Origin: Pyropia yezoensis
Lineage: Eukaryota > Rhodophyta > Bangiophyceae > Bangiales > Bangiaceae
Length of the DNA: 64,000 nucleotides
Assembly (NCBI GenBank): GCA_009829735.1
Contig: CM020618.1
Span: 30,790,894-30,854,893 of the forward strand
Direction: 5' to 3'
Part shown: piece by piece, positions 19,784 to 30,562 of the stretch
Numbering within the stretch: the stretch's first letter is position 1
How the letters are laid out: every line of letters begins with the position of its first letter
Position numbers and translations under genes: made by a program
Notes under the pieces: model-generated
What the model was told of the DNA's origin: nothing
Databases searched by the model: none
The model's input: the letters and a program-made list of their open reading frames with translations, nothing else

Positions 19784-20640
19784 TTAAGCGTCGGCAACCG
19801 CTTGCTTCTTGAGCTCCAGCCTTTGCGTGGTCAATGTCAGCCGCTCGACCAGGCGTTGATGCTCTTCTTCGGCAGCTTGAAGCTGTTTCACCATGCGCCG
19901 CCGCTCGGCCGCCTGGCGCTCTTGCTCTTTTGCCGCCGCCGCAGCCGCCGCCTCGGCCGCCGCCGCCTTGGCCGCCGCCGCCTCGGCCGCCTGGCGCTCT
20001 TGCTCTTTGACCCTCTCGGCCGCCTGGCGCTCTTGCTCTTTGGCCCCCTCTGCCGCCGCCGCCGCCGCCGCCTCGGCCGCCGCCGCCTCGGCCGCCTGGC
20101 GCTCTTGCTCTTTGACCCTCTCCGCCGCCTGGGGCTCTTGCTCTTTGACCCTCTCGGCCGCCTGGCGCTCTGGCTCTTTGGCCCTCTCTGCCGCCGCCGC
20201 CGCCGCCGCCTCGGCCGCCTGGCGCTCTTGCTCTTTGAACGTCTTGGCCGCCTGGCGCTCTTGCTCTATGGCCCTCTCTGCCGCCGCCGCCGCCGCCGCC
20301 TCGGCCGCCTGGCGCTCTTGCTCTTTGACCCTCTCGGCCGCCTGGCGCTCTTGCTCTTTGGCCCTCTCTGCCGCCGCCGCCGCCGCCGCCTCGGCCGCCG
20401 CCGCCTCGGCCGCCTGGCGCTCTTGCTCTTTGACCCTCTCGGCCGCCTGGCGCTCTTGCTCTTTGGCCCTCTCTGCCGCCGCCGCCGCCGCCGCCTCGGC
20501 CGCTGCCGCCTCGGCCGCCTGGCGCCCTTGCTCTTTGACCCTGTCTGCCGCCGCCGCCGCCACCGCTTCGGGGCCGTAGTCCTTGTCCAAGGCAGCCCAA
20601 AACAACTCATCTTCGCATGGCGACGAGCCCCCATCAGCAC
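19784..20640 (-). pseudogene. Split host gene, repetitive coiled-coil segment
   Basis: It reads from the insertion point of element B (20640) through DELFWAALDKDYGPEA into ~230 residues built from repeats of RQAAERVKEQE and AEAAAAAAAERAKEQE types, a long charged single-helix or coiled-coil region. It ends at an in-frame TAA (19784), after which the same frame continues to 19229. Upstream it joins, in frame once one copy of the AGCAC duplication and element B are removed, to the segment at 30563. The ATG at 20605 is internal, not a true start. Confidence 0.65.
19895..20575. repeat. Internal repeats of the coiled-coil segment
   Basis: Modules such as GGCCGCCTGGCGCTCTTGCT and long GCC tracts (TCTGCCGCCGCCGCC) recur many times. 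The repeat lengths keep the reading frame open on both strands, which explains large spurious frames on the plus strand here. Confidence 0.8.
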
Positions 20641-21276
20641 TGTGGCGTTCTGGCCTTTCGGGACAGGCGGGCCGTCGGTGAGGTGACTTGGGACTCGGCC
20701 GGCAGTGGTACGTGGAACCCTACGCTGGCTGGGGATCCTTGGCCACGTGGACCGGTGTTGTGGCGACACACCCGGAGCCCTGATTTGCCCACCCGACTGG
20801 AGGACTTGCCCGGGTTGTGGGCTTGCTGACCCCTTTGTGGTGTACTTGATTTTCGTATCTGTTTTCCTTGCGTGATTTCGTGTCTTTCCCCTTTTTTCCC
20901 ACTGGGTTTCTTCTGGGGATTGACATTTGTGTGTGGGGAGATTCTCGCTTGCTTTTCGATAGTTGGCCCGGTGAGTGGCCGATGCCTTGCTGGCATTAGG
21001 CCCGCCGGGGGGGCGCCCTCTGGGGGCCCCGCTCTGGGCCCCTGGAGGGGCCAGGGGGGAGGGTTCTTGAGGGTAGCTCCGGGGTCTCCCCGGGGCCATC
21101 TTGTAAAATCAACAGTGCTTTGGGTTCTTGCTCCCACGGGCTTTTGTCCTTGTTACCTTTACCTCTGACGGGGTGGGCGAGTGGACCACGCTTGGGCTCT
21201 TACCTGTTCCTTCCTGGCCAGTCTGTGGTTTCCTGTGTGTGGTGTTTGTGGGGTCCGATAGGGCCATAACGTCACA
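20641..21276 (+). repeat. 5' LTR of element B (636 bp)
   Basis: It starts TGTGGCGTT and ends AACGTCACA, giving near-perfect terminal inverted repeats. It is about 98% identical to 29927-30562. Confidence 0.94.
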
Positions 21277-21280
21277 TTTA

Positions 21281-21300
21281 TGGTGGGGCAGCAGGGGAGG
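21281..21300 (+). other. tRNA primer-binding site of element B
   Basis: TGGTGGGGCAGCAGGGGAGG begins four bases after the 5' LTR. It differs from the element A site by few bases, so both families appear to use the same or a related tRNA. Confidence 0.65.
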
Positions 21301-21416
21301 GCTTTACTACTTCTATCGTATCGGGACAGCCCTTCCCTATTTTCTGTGGCGTTTGACCCGTTTGGACCCTCTTGTGACGGAGATCGATTGGGCTAGGTCG
21401 ATTGCCGCGGGCGAAC

Positions 21417-22457
21417 ATGACGGACCCTACCCCTGGTGGGCGGGGACGTAGTGCGCCCTCGGATACGTCAATGGTGACCCCCGCTGGTCGTAGTCGTGGG
21501 ACCTCTGTTCCCGGTGGCCGCGGCGGAGGCGGGACTAGTGGCATTCCTCGCCGGGGTACGGCGCCCCCGGGCGGGATTCGGGCCCCTATGCGCCAGGATT
21601 GCCGTCAACCTACGGGTCCCGCGATGGGGACACAAGTTCTACAGGTGACCTCTTCAACCGGACCCGAAGAGATTCGTACGACCCTTGAGACGTTCCGAGA
21701 TGAGATTTTGGCCACCGTGTCCCAGGCCCTGAGTCAGAGCCCTGCTGGCCAGGATGGGTCACGTGATCCGCGCCGTTCGACCCGTTCGAGTTCCCGTCGT
21801 CGTCGGTCCCGTCTTCACCGTTCGCATTGGTCCTCCACGTCCTCTATTTCCTCTGGGACCACTCTTTCATCTGCTTTCGATGAGGACGACCTGACCACGT
21901 TGGGGGACACGACGCGTGGGCCAGATGTTATCAGCTGTTCCGATGAGCGCTTTTCCGTAGTGCTGGACTACCGGACGTATCGCTTGAGGAACAAGAAGGC
22001 CACTTATGGGACCCGAGAAGCACGGAAGATGGGTCGCGTGGCCCGGAATATGAAGCACTCGTTCGCTGGGTATCCACATTTCTCGGGTAAAGAGGGCCTG
22101 AAGGTGTTCACTTGGCTCCGTAAGCTCGTTAAGGCCTGTATTGATAATGGGGTCTCGGAAGGTATGGCGCTATATGCGATCCCTCACTTTCTTTCCGGCG
22201 ACGCTGAGCTTCGGTACACACGGGCCCTCCCTGACTCGACGAGCGCCTCTGGTGGGGCGTCGATCACGAGCTATCCTGAGGCCATCAACTGGTTCCTGGA
22301 GACCTATGCGGAACCTCATGCCCTTGCACTGGCCCAGGATAAGTTTGTCAGGGCCACGAAGGAACCCGATGAGACCATTGAAGCCTCTGCTCTGCGTCTC
22401 CGGGGCCAGACTGAGATGTGTGGGAACATCCACACGGAAGGGACCATGAAGCAATAG
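21417..22457 (+). CDS. gag: Gag of element B, N-terminal and capsid part
   Basis: The ATG at 21417 (MTDPTPGGRG, A at -3) is chosen over an upstream TTG. A low-complexity Arg/Ser/Gly-rich start is followed by the retrotransposon gag fold: FSGKEGLKVFTWLRKLVKAC, ALYAIPHFLSGDAELRY, INWFLETYAEPHALALAQDK and EASALRLRGQTEM. A TAG at 22455-22457 stops the frame just before LIQGLPEFLR, a conserved stretch of gag, so the stop interrupts rather than ends the domain. Confidence 0.85.
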   Translation: MTDPTPGGRGRSAPSDTSMVTPAGRSRGTSVPGGRGGGGTSGIPRRGTAPPGGIRAPMRQDCRQPTGPAMGTQVLQVTSSTGPEEIRTTLETFRDEILATVSQALSQSPAGQDGSRDPRRSTRSSSRRRRSRLHRSHWSSTSSISSGTTLSSAFDEDDLTTLGDTTRGPDVISCSDERFSVVLDYRTYRLRNKKATYGTREARKMGRVARNMKHSFAGYPHFSGKEGLKVFTWLRKLVKACIDNGVSEGMALYAIPHFLSGDAELRYTRALPDSTSASGGASITSYPEAINWFLETYAEPHALALAQDKFVRATKEPDETIEASALRLRGQTEMCGNIHTEGTMKQ

Positions 22458-23006
22458 TTGATCCAAGGACTCCCGGAATTCCTTCGAACCGATGCCTTTG
22501 TCTACAACGGGCCCAAGAGAACCTATCAACAGCTGGTCACGTTCACGGCCGGGAAGCACAAGGCGGCCCGGGACGTGATCATTATGGCCCAGTCGGCGGG
22601 TTCCTCTAGCAAGGCCCCCGTGACGGGACCAGTTCGGCGGCCCACTGATCTGAACCCGAAGAAGGTGCTGGATAGACTCGTTGGGATCCGGACCATGGAC
22701 AGTCGCCGACCCTATCGATGCTACCTGTGCTGGGAGTCGGGCCACATGGCCCATCAGTGCAAGACTCTTTCTGAGGCCCAGCGACAGGCGGTTACTCAGG
22801 CCCGAGACATGTTCCTCTCGGCCACTCGGGGTCGCAGCCAGACCACGGAGACCGATGCTAACGCGGACAGACGGTTCCATCGCCAGGTCCGGGTCGCTAT
22901 GGTCCATGCATTGTATGAAGGGATCAACAAGTCAGATGATGAACCGGACCAGAGTTACCATGATACAACTAGACCCGGGAGCTCTGGCCCTTCGGGAAAA
23001 GTGTAA
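22458..23006 (+). CDS. gag: Gag of element B, C-terminal part with zinc knuckle
   Basis: It continues in the gag frame after the TAG. It completes the capsid region (LIQGLPEFLR, RTYQQLVTFTAGKHKAA) and carries an intact CCHC knuckle, CYLCWESGHMAHQC, that would bind element RNA. It ends at TAA 23004-23006. The pol frame is -1 relative to it and opens at ~23071, so gag and pol do not overlap here and no slippery site equivalent to that of element A was found. Confidence 0.8.
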   Translation: MIQGLPEFLRTDAFVYNGPKRTYQQLVTFTAGKHKAARDVIIMAQSAGSSSKAPVTGPVRRPTDLNPKKVLDRLVGIRTMDSRRPYRCYLCWESGHMAHQCKTLSEAQRQAVTQARDMFLSATRGRSQTTETDANADRRFHRQVRVAMVHALYEGINKSDDEPDQSYHDTTRPGSSGPSGKV

Positions 23007-23110
23007 GGGGGGGAGGATCCAAGCGGTCCCCTCCCCGCCATCGGCCAGACAGTACATGCTCGTTTGCTTCTGCTTGAGGCTTTCAGGGCCCAATTGTACC
23101 CGTATCTACT

Positions 23111-25711
23111 TTGCCTACTAAGAAATCAATTGAACCCTCTTCATGCTCCCCCCATCTGACACGAAGGGCCAAGTCATGGCTCCAACGTCGCCTGGGCATG
23201 AGGAGACCGTATGGATTCACGGGAACACTGTTCGTCCTGCGTAAGAGAAACTTTGCCGTGGACACTCGGATCCGGTTGGACCAGGAAGACTCAAGAGAGA
23301 CGACAACGATCCTGGACACCGGGGCGGGGCCAAGTGTGGTCCGCGAGGACGTCCTGCCGGAGAGATGGCGGGAGGTGTCGTCCAGGGCCCCGAAGAGTAC
23401 CCACGTTTGTGATGCGTCGGGCCAGTTGCTCAAGGCCCGTGGAATCGTGGAGCTGACCGTTATCGTGAATGACAAGGCCATGGCGTTCGAGTTTTTGGTC
23501 GTCAAGGCCCTTTCGGTCCCGCTGATCCTGGGGATGGACTACCAGAAGGCCCACGTCAAGGCCATTTATCCTGGGACAGAGTCGGTCCTTTGGAACAATG
23601 AGACCCTGTCGTACGCCAAGCGTGCGTGGTCAGGCAAGGACCAGGAGGCCCTACCCGTTAAGGGGAACCCGGTCCGCTTTGACCCGAGCGCTCTGTACCT
23701 GTCCAAGGGAGTGACGGTGGCCCCTCAGTCGGTCCAGGCGGTCTACGTTCGCTGCGGGACCAATGGACGGTGCCTTCTGTACAAGATGCCCCACAAGCTG
23801 GCCAGGAAGAGTTTGCGGCTACATAATGCCTTGGCCACTATCAAGAACCGACGGGACTTCCGACTCTACCTGACCGACATTTCCAAGAGGCCAGTCAATC
23901 TTTCTAAGAGCTTTGCTGTTCGGCTAGCGATCCCTTACGATGGCCCTGCGCACGAGGTTCCCTTGGGGGACTTGTCTCTGACCAGTGAGGGGGCCAACAC
24001 CGTGGCCACCCTGGGTCAAGACCAATGGACCACGTCGCGTGCAGCGCAGCCAGCGAAATCGATGGATACTGAGGGTCCACCTGGAAACACTTCCCGACCC
24101 GCGGACCGGACCAGTACGGTCGCTGCTGACCAGACCCCTATGCCTAGAGTTGCCTTTGTGCTGATCCCCCCGGCCCTACATGAAGCGGTCCGGGACCTGA
24201 TGGACCAATACAAGGGACTCTGGGATGGTCAGTTGGGCCAGATGGATATCACGCCGCACCGTATCACGTTGACCGAAGGGGCCAAGCCTATAAGGTCCCA
24301 ACCGTACCGCACTGGCCTGCATCACCGGGACTTGATCAAGGAACAGGTGGCCAAGCAATCGGCCCTTGGAGTCATTGAGCCCTCACAGGCGGAGTGGTCC
24401 TTCCCCGTCGTTCTGGACCCGAAGTCCGATGGGACCCCAAGATTCTGCGTGGACTACAGACAGCTCAATGATATCACGGTGAAGGACACGTACCAACTGC
24501 CCAGGATGAACGATTGCATCGACTTCCTGGGTGAGGCCACTGTTTTTTCTATGCTGGACGCTAACGCGGGCTACTGGCAGATCCCTGTGGCCCTTGAGGA
24601 CCAGGATCAGACCACGTTTACCTCTCACGAAGGGACCCTCAAGTACGTACGACTCCCTTTTGGCCTGACGAATGCTCCCGCTACGTTCCAAAGGGGCATA
24701 GATATGATCCTATCCGGGGTCAAGTGGAAGACCTGTCTCGTGTACCTTGATGATATCATTGTTTTCTCTAAGACCCCTGAGGAACACTTGGCCCATCTAG
24801 AGGAAATCTTTCAGCTGCTGACCAAGGCAGGCGTGTCCCTCAAGGCCAACAAGTGCTTTCTGTTCCACGACGAGGTCGAATATCTGGGCCACATTGTCGG
24901 CAAGGGCCAACTGAGAGTGAACGAGAAGAACCTTGTGGGCCTGAGGCAAGCCAAGACCCCAAGGACCAAGAAGGACCTGCGCAGTTTCTTGGGCATGTGC
25001 AACGTGTACCGCAGGTTCGTCAAGAACTACGCTAAGGTGGCTTGTCCTCTTCTGGCCATGACGAGTAGTAAGGTCCCTGACCCTCTGCCCCCGTTCACTC
25101 CGACCCAGACAGACTCGTTTGAGGAGCTCAAGTACCGACTGACCCACACTCCCATCCTGGCCCTACCGAGACGCACAGGCCAGTACATTGTTGATACCGT
25201 TGCTAGCGTGGCCCAGATTGGATGCGTCTTGCTACAGAAACAGGAGGACCGAGCCTACAGGCCCGTTGGATTCTGGAGTAGAGTACTGACCAGTGCGGAA
25301 CAGAACTACAGTACCACTGAACGGGAATGCTTGGCCGTTGTATGGGCCCTTTTTCTTTTGAGACCGTACCTTCAAGGGACCCGATTCATTGTCCGGACGG
25401 ACCACACGGCTCTGAAATGGATGCTCCATATGGACGGGGCCCATGGACGCTTGGCCCGTTGGCGCCTACGACTCGCTGAGTTCAACTATACCGTGGAGTC
25501 CAGGCCGGGCCAGCACCACCACGCAGCAGACGTGATGTCCCGTTTGGCCACGACCGGAGCCGACGACAGGCCCATACCGGATGAGATCCCGTCCCTGCTC
25601 ACGCTGGCCAACTTCGCGACAGGTTGGACCCGACCGAACTTCAAGACTAGCAAGAGGTACCCGCCCCTTTCGGTCCAGAGGATCATCCAGGGCCAAGCAA
25701 TGGACCCGTGA
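23111..25711 (+). pseudogene. pol: Pol of element B: protease, RT, RNase H
   Basis: The protease has ILDTGAGPSVV (DTGA at 69-72) and LILGMDYQ. RT is complete through RFCVDYRQLN, ATVFSMLDANAGYWQIP, YVRLPFGLTNAPATFQR and the catalytic YLDD. RNase H has TERE, RTDHTALKW and AADVMSRL, but the first catalytic Asp, expected before the Ala of the DAS-like motif, is Val (YIVDTVASVAQIG); element A has Asp there. The frame has no ATG start and opens at ~23071. It is closed by TGA 25709-25711, after which the same frame continues into the integrase. Confidence 0.87.
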
Positions 25712-25726
25712 CGCAAGGAGATCCGA

Positions 25727-26212
25727 GTGGAGATGAACCGGAACCCCAAGTCTCGCTTCGGAGAGACGCCGGACGGTCTACTGGTCCGCCTGGCCCCTCT
25801 GGATCGTGCAGTCCAGATTATTGTTCCCAAGGCCCTACAGAAGGAAGTGCTTACGCTGGAACACGAGCCGGGACACGCGGGCCATCCAGGGGTCAACAAG
25901 ATGTACACGTCCATGAGGCGGAGCTTTTATTGGGACACTTTGGTGGCCGACGTGGCCTCTTTCGTTTCGAACTGTCCCTCATGTGCCAAGGGCAAGGTTC
26001 AGGGCCGGCGAAGGACCAACTTGTTGCGCCTTTTTCCGGCCACTGATCCCTTTACGGACGTCTGTTTGGACCTACTTGGACCCCTCCCTGAGACAGCTAA
26101 CGGGAACGAATATCTTTTGGTCATCGTTGACCGGTTCACTAAGCTGACCCGGGTGGTCCCGATCCCAAACCAAGACGCAGAGACTGTGGTCTCGGCGTGT
26201 CTGGATACATAG
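25727..26212 (+). pseudogene. pol: Pol of element B: integrase zinc domain and first half of the core
   Basis: It is in the same frame as the upstream pol part and separated from it by one TGA. The HHCC zinc region is HEPGHAGHPG...CPSC. The integrase core begins CLDLLGPLP (first Asp) and LLVIVDRFTKLTR. TAG 26210-26212 breaks the helix before SYGPPDTLLTDNG. Confidence 0.82.
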
Positions 26213-27244
26213 GTCGCATCTTATGGGCCACCTGATACCTTACTGACCGACAACGGGCCCCAGTTGACCTCAGTTCATTTCCGTGGAGTCGTTGGGATGC
26301 TTGGGATCCGGCATATTACCTCGACTACCTTTCATCCCCAGACGCATAGCCAGGCTGAACGGTACAACAGGACCATTGTGGCCCAGCTTCGGACCTATAT
26401 CGAGGACCACCAGGACCGATGGGACGAGTTGGTATCAGTCTTGACCGTGGCGTACAACACGAGGCCCCAGCAGAGCACAGGTGTGGCCCCGTTTGAGTTT
26501 GTGACCCCAGAAAGGGTCCGCACGTTTGCCCTAGACCGGCTGCCCGAGTCCCCATATCCCAAGACGTTCGAGGGGACAGCGAGAGAGATCCGGGAACAGA
26601 GACGGGCCCACTTACGTGACATGGCCTTCACGGTCCGCAAGAACCTCGAGATAGCCCAGCGAGGGTACAAGAAGAGTTATGATAGACGGGTCAATACGGT
26701 CAATCAGGCGCTACCAGCCGAAGACTGGGTCCACGTGGACACTCATGCAAAGGACCGCAAGAAGCTGGACCAGAAAGTCGAAGGCCCCTACCGGATCCTC
26801 AAGAGGGACAGTCACACGTTCACTGTCCTGGCCAAGGGCTACCCGGACCGTATTAGCAGTGATCACGTGGCCCGCGCCCCGACCCCTGCAGGCCAGTTTG
26901 ATTCCTCGACTATGATACATGGCCCGCAGGAGCCAGTAGTGCCTTTGGACCACGATGACACTGGTCTTTCGCTCGTGTGGGAACGCTTTGTGGGCCACGA
27001 CCGGGACCAGGATGGGAACCTTTGGCTACTGGTCCGGTGGTGGGGCTACACGTCTGAAGAGGACACTTAGGAACCGTGGCAAAAGTTCGACAGGGCCAAG
27101 GTGACTCAGTACTGCCTACGTGTTGGGACAGAGCCCCCTATGCAAGAGGAACAGGCATTGGCCCTGCTGGAACCCTTCAAGGCCATCTATTCCGTGTGGC
27201 CCTGGTGCCTGGAACCTGGTGCAGATCTATGGGCCAGAGCTTGA
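26213..27244 (+). pseudogene. pol: Pol of element B: second half of integrase and chromodomain
   Basis: It continues in frame. The second Asp is in LLTDNGPQL and the catalytic Glu in SQAERYNR; the GPY/F-like and chromodomain regions follow (VWERFVGHDRD...LLVRWWGY). A TAG at 27068-27070 lies where chromodomains usually have the Trp of a TWEP motif. The frame then continues EPWQKFDRAKV to the TGA at 27242-27244, which looks like the natural end. Confidence 0.82.
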
Positions 27245-27604
27245 CCTCTCTTCTTTGTCCCCCATTAAGGTAATCCCTATGGATATCAGGAATCCTTATA
27301 TATGAATCGAGGGGGTCTGTACTTGGCAGGAGGATGGGAAAAGAGAAAGGGGGGAGTACCTCTAGATTATCCATCTTGAAACCTATTTTTTGGAACCCCT
27401 TCAAGTCCGGCTCCCACAAATCCCTCTCAACCCCAAAGACCCGGTATGCTCCAAGACGACTTAGGCCCCACTGCTAGAAGAGGATAAGACGCAAGACGGA
27501 CCTTTATGGATTACAATATCATGGAGAGAGGGCCAAGCACACTCAAGAAGAAAAAGAAGAAAAGGGACAGCCAAGATGACGACCCACCAGACTACAAAGA
27601 TTGC
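27245..27604. other. Spacer between convergent pol and antisense ORF of element B
   Basis: This 360-bp stretch is richer in A and T than its surroundings, with runs such as CCTATTTTTTGG and an A-rich AAGAAAAAGAAGAAAAGGG. It holds no frame of note. Its position mirrors the 11363-11786 spacer of element A. Confidence 0.5.
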
Positions 27605-29245
27605 TTAGTAACGGCCACGAGTCTCCGCACGCGGATCCTCTTCCGGGTCCATATCGTCCCGACCACGCACACGGGACCCCGGAGCCTCGCCCCGCCACTC
27701 GTTCGGGGCCATCTTGGTGGCCTCGCCCAGCTCATGGGCCAGGTCCGTACGTAGCCCGTTACGGTCCACGATATCCAGGAGGGCCTTGTAGTCCGGGATG
27801 TCCAGGGTCGCTTGAGCTCAGGTCCACTTGGCCACACGTGACCCAACATTGACCAAAGTGTGAAGGCTTGCGGCAACCACTGGGCCCACCCGGGCCGACT
27901 CCAACTGCCCCACGGATCCGCCGATAAGACTTCGGAGGGCCAGCGCGGACACGGGGGGGAGCTGCCACTCTAGCTCCACCAGGTCCGAATCCGGGACATC
28001 ACTGTGGCCCAGGAGGTTGGCTACAAGAACAGTAGGACCCGACACGGGAGTCCGGCGACCACCAGTTGACCCCGACGAGACCCCGAGATGGCGGACGCCC
28101 GGGTCTAGGGAGCCAGAATGATCCGCTGGTCCCGCGTAACAGTCCCCGGCCAGGATCGTACGGCTCTGAAGAATATCGGAAGAATACAAAAGGACCAGCG
28201 GGGTCAAGTCCTCATGGACAACTGCTGACCAGACCCCGGCCACCGACTCGAAAGAAACCTTGATCCATGTCGAACGGATCCGATCAGGGCCACGCTCACG
28301 GAGAAGACAGGACTCCAGACCGGCGACGGGGGTTACTTGGTCCAGCAAGTCGAGGAGGGCCTTCACGTCCCTCGCCGCTGCGGCGACTGGCCCGTCACGG
28401 TTCTGGCAGATGAACTCCGGGGTCACGCGCCGGATCCACGTGCGCAAGGTCCGAGAGTAGAGCCAAGCCTTGGCCCCGCACAGGGCCTCGTTGAGCAGGA
28501 AGACCCCGGCTGTCACGGCCCATTCGGACTTGAAGACGTTCCACGTGAACAAACCGTTGGCCCTTAGCATGTCCCGGAAGTAGCAATGGACCACGGGAAG
28601 CGCGATCACGGACCCAAACGGAATGTCGACACCCTTAAACCAGTGAGGGACCCGCACGTTATGAAGGGCCCTGACGCGAACGGGACAGCTAGGGAACTCT
28701 TGCTGGTGGTAGTCCACGAGGAAGCCCATCTTGTCCCGGTGGTGACGATTCGTAACCAGGTCCTTGGGGTCCGCCTGGAAGCAGTCGTGGTCCAGAAATG
28801 GGGGGGCCGTGAGAACGTATTGGGCCATGGGTGCCATCGGCATAGGAGAACCCAACTGTTCCATCTTGGACCGCACATCCTTGTACCGGGTCACGTAGCC
28901 CACCTCGCCGGAGTGACGGACCACCAAGATCGAGTTGGCCCGGTCGGCCCTCATCGGGACCCGCGCCTCGGGCAACTTGGCCATCTGCTTACGAAAGGAG
29001 CTCCCCACCATGGGCCCGTCAATGGCCCGGAAAGAGGCGTGTGCCGAGGTCGTCGTGACCCAGCCACGGGCCTGCTCTCGACCCCTAGCATCGCGGGCCC
29101 CGGGCGTGAAGTTCTCCGGGACCATACCGACCACGTCGACGTACAACTGGCCCGCGCCTTCTTCCTCTTGACCCGCGGCATGGTCGTCGTGGCCCCCGGT
29201 GAGCCCTTGAGTCGAACTGGTCCCGCTGCCCCGGTCGACGTCCAT
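27605..29245 (-). CDS. Antisense accessory ORF of element B
   Basis: It lies on the strand opposite to gag-pol inside element B. The ATG at 29245 has a strong context (AAGATGG). Residues 1-70 are polar and likely disordered; from ~70 the protein looks globular. It is collinear with the element A antisense ORF in at least six blocks (VLTAPPF, PFGSVIALPVVH, RDVKALLDLLDQVTPVAG, AVVHEDLTPL, WQLPPVSALAL, TLVNVGSRV). A TGA at 27818-27820 interrupts at AKWT/AQATL, but the same frame runs on with ordinary coding character (LDIPDYKALLDIVDRNGLR) to TAA 27605-27607, giving ~546 codons. There is no known domain, signal peptide or membrane segment. The function is unknown. Confidence 0.78.
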
Positions 29246-29913
29246 CTTGTCCCGCTACACAGGCCCGTCAGGGCCAATAAGGATCAGCACCGCGAGGTGA
29301 AGGGGAGGAGGAGAAAGTGGTGGACCAGGTGGATCAGGTGGACAGAGGGGAGGAGAAGGAGTATGAGGAAGAGGAGGACCCCGAGGGAAAGGTGGATCCG
29401 CCGGGGCCAGCGTGGACACGAGGAGACAGGTGAGGTGGCCAGGGGAAGAGACGACCACGCTGGACCAGAGGGGGTCCGGTTAAGTGGTGACCACCCTCGG
29501 TTGTGGCCCAGTCTGTCACCCCTCTCGCAGGCGCGGCCCCCTGCGTGCCGCCTCTCACCCCCACCCCTAACGCGCTGCGTCCTAGGGGGTGGGGGGGGGG
29601 CATACAGGCAGACACCGGGCGGGGGCCACGCCGGCGCACACACCACACACACGCACCCCCTACCCACCTCGCTACTCTCCTGCACCCCGCACAATCCCAC
29701 TCCCTCTCCCCTCTCTACTGTCCTCCCTCCGCGCGTGGTGACCCGGTCGGACTCCATCTGGCCCTCGCGGACCGCGAGACTGTGCCTCCCTCTGTTCTGG
29801 ACCGTCCTTCTGACCCCTACTGGTCGCATGGGTAGCCGGTGGTATCTTCACTGGTCCCTCCCCTCGGCCCGCTGACGCATTGGACCCAACTGGCCGGCGG
29901 GACGCTCGGCCCT
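29246..29913. other. Leader region between the antisense ORF and the 3' LTR of element B
   Basis: A purine-rich patch (29290-29400, GAGGAGAA-type on plus) and a C-rich patch (29640-29740) make spurious frames. No TATA-like box comparable to that of element A was seen ahead of the antisense ATG at 29245. Confidence 0.4.
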
Positions 29914-29923
29914 AGTGAGGGGG
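29914..29923 (+). other. Polypurine tract of element B
   Basis: AGTGAGGGGG lies three bases before the 3' LTR, the expected plus-strand primer position. Confidence 0.5.
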
Positions 29924-29926
29924 CCT

Positions 29927-30562
29927 TGTGGCGTTCTGGCCTTTGGGGACAGGCGGGCCCTCGGTGAGGTGACTCGGGACGCGGCTGGCAGTGGTACGTG
30001 GAACCCTACGCTGGCTGGGGATCCTTGGCCACGTGGCCCGGTGTTGTGGCGACACACCCGGAGCCCTGGTTGGCCCACCCGACTGGAGGACTTGCCCGGG
30101 TTGTGGGCTTGCTGACCCCTTCGTGGTGTACTTGATTTTCGTATCTGTTTTCCTTGCGTGATTTCGTGTCTTTCCCCTTTTTTCCCACTGGGTTTTTTCT
30201 GGGGATTGACATTTGTGTGTGGGGAGATTCTCGCTTGCTTTTCGATAGTTGGCCCGGTGAGTGGCCGATGCCTTGCTGGCATTAGGCCCGCCGGGGGGGC
30301 GCCCTCTGGGGGCCCCGCTCTGGGCCCCTGGAGGGGCCAGGGGGGGAGGTTCTTGAGGGTAGCTCCGGGGTCTCCCCGGGGCCATCTTGTAAAATCAACA
30401 GTGCTTTGGGTTCTTGCTCCCACGGGCTTTTGTCCTTGTTACCTTTACCTCTGACGGGGTGGGCGAGTGGACCACGCTTGGGCTCTTACCTGTTCCTTCC
30501 TGGCCAGTCTGTGGTTTCCTGTGTGTGGTGTTTGTGGGGTCCGATAGGGCCATAACGTTACA
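29927..30562 (+). repeat. 3' LTR of element B (636 bp)
   Basis: It starts TGTGGCGTT and ends AACGTTACA, matches 20641-21276, and is followed by AGCAC (30563-30567), the target-site duplication. Confidence 0.94.

Larger units (their letters stand above)
20641..30562 (+). mobile_element. Complete Ty3/gypsy chromovirus, element B, with an antisense ORF
   Basis: The element is 9,922 bp on the plus strand: 5' LTR (20641-21276), PBS, gag, protease, RT, RNase H, integrase, chromodomain, convergent spacer, antisense ORF (29245-27605), PPT, 3' LTR (29927-30562). AGCAC lies outside both ends (20636-20640 and 30563-30567). The insertion plus duplication is 9,927 bp, a multiple of three, and the host frames on both sides are in the same phase. 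The LTRs differ at roughly a dozen of 636 positions. gag has one in-frame stop and pol three, so this copy is disabled. Confidence 0.94.

Noticed and set aside
19727-20686. 319-codon plus-strand ORF of Leu/Arg repeats
   Set aside because: It is the complement of the coiled-coil repeats; only the minus frame joins in phase across the element B insertion.
22995-23110. A -1 slippery site joining gag and pol in element B
   Set aside because: The gag frame stops at 23006 while the pol frame opens only at ~23071, so there is no overlap in this copy and no heptamer in phase.
28586-29875. 429-codon plus-strand ORF in element B
   Set aside because: It is the complement of the conserved minus-strand antisense ORF, is charged and repetitive, and has no domain.
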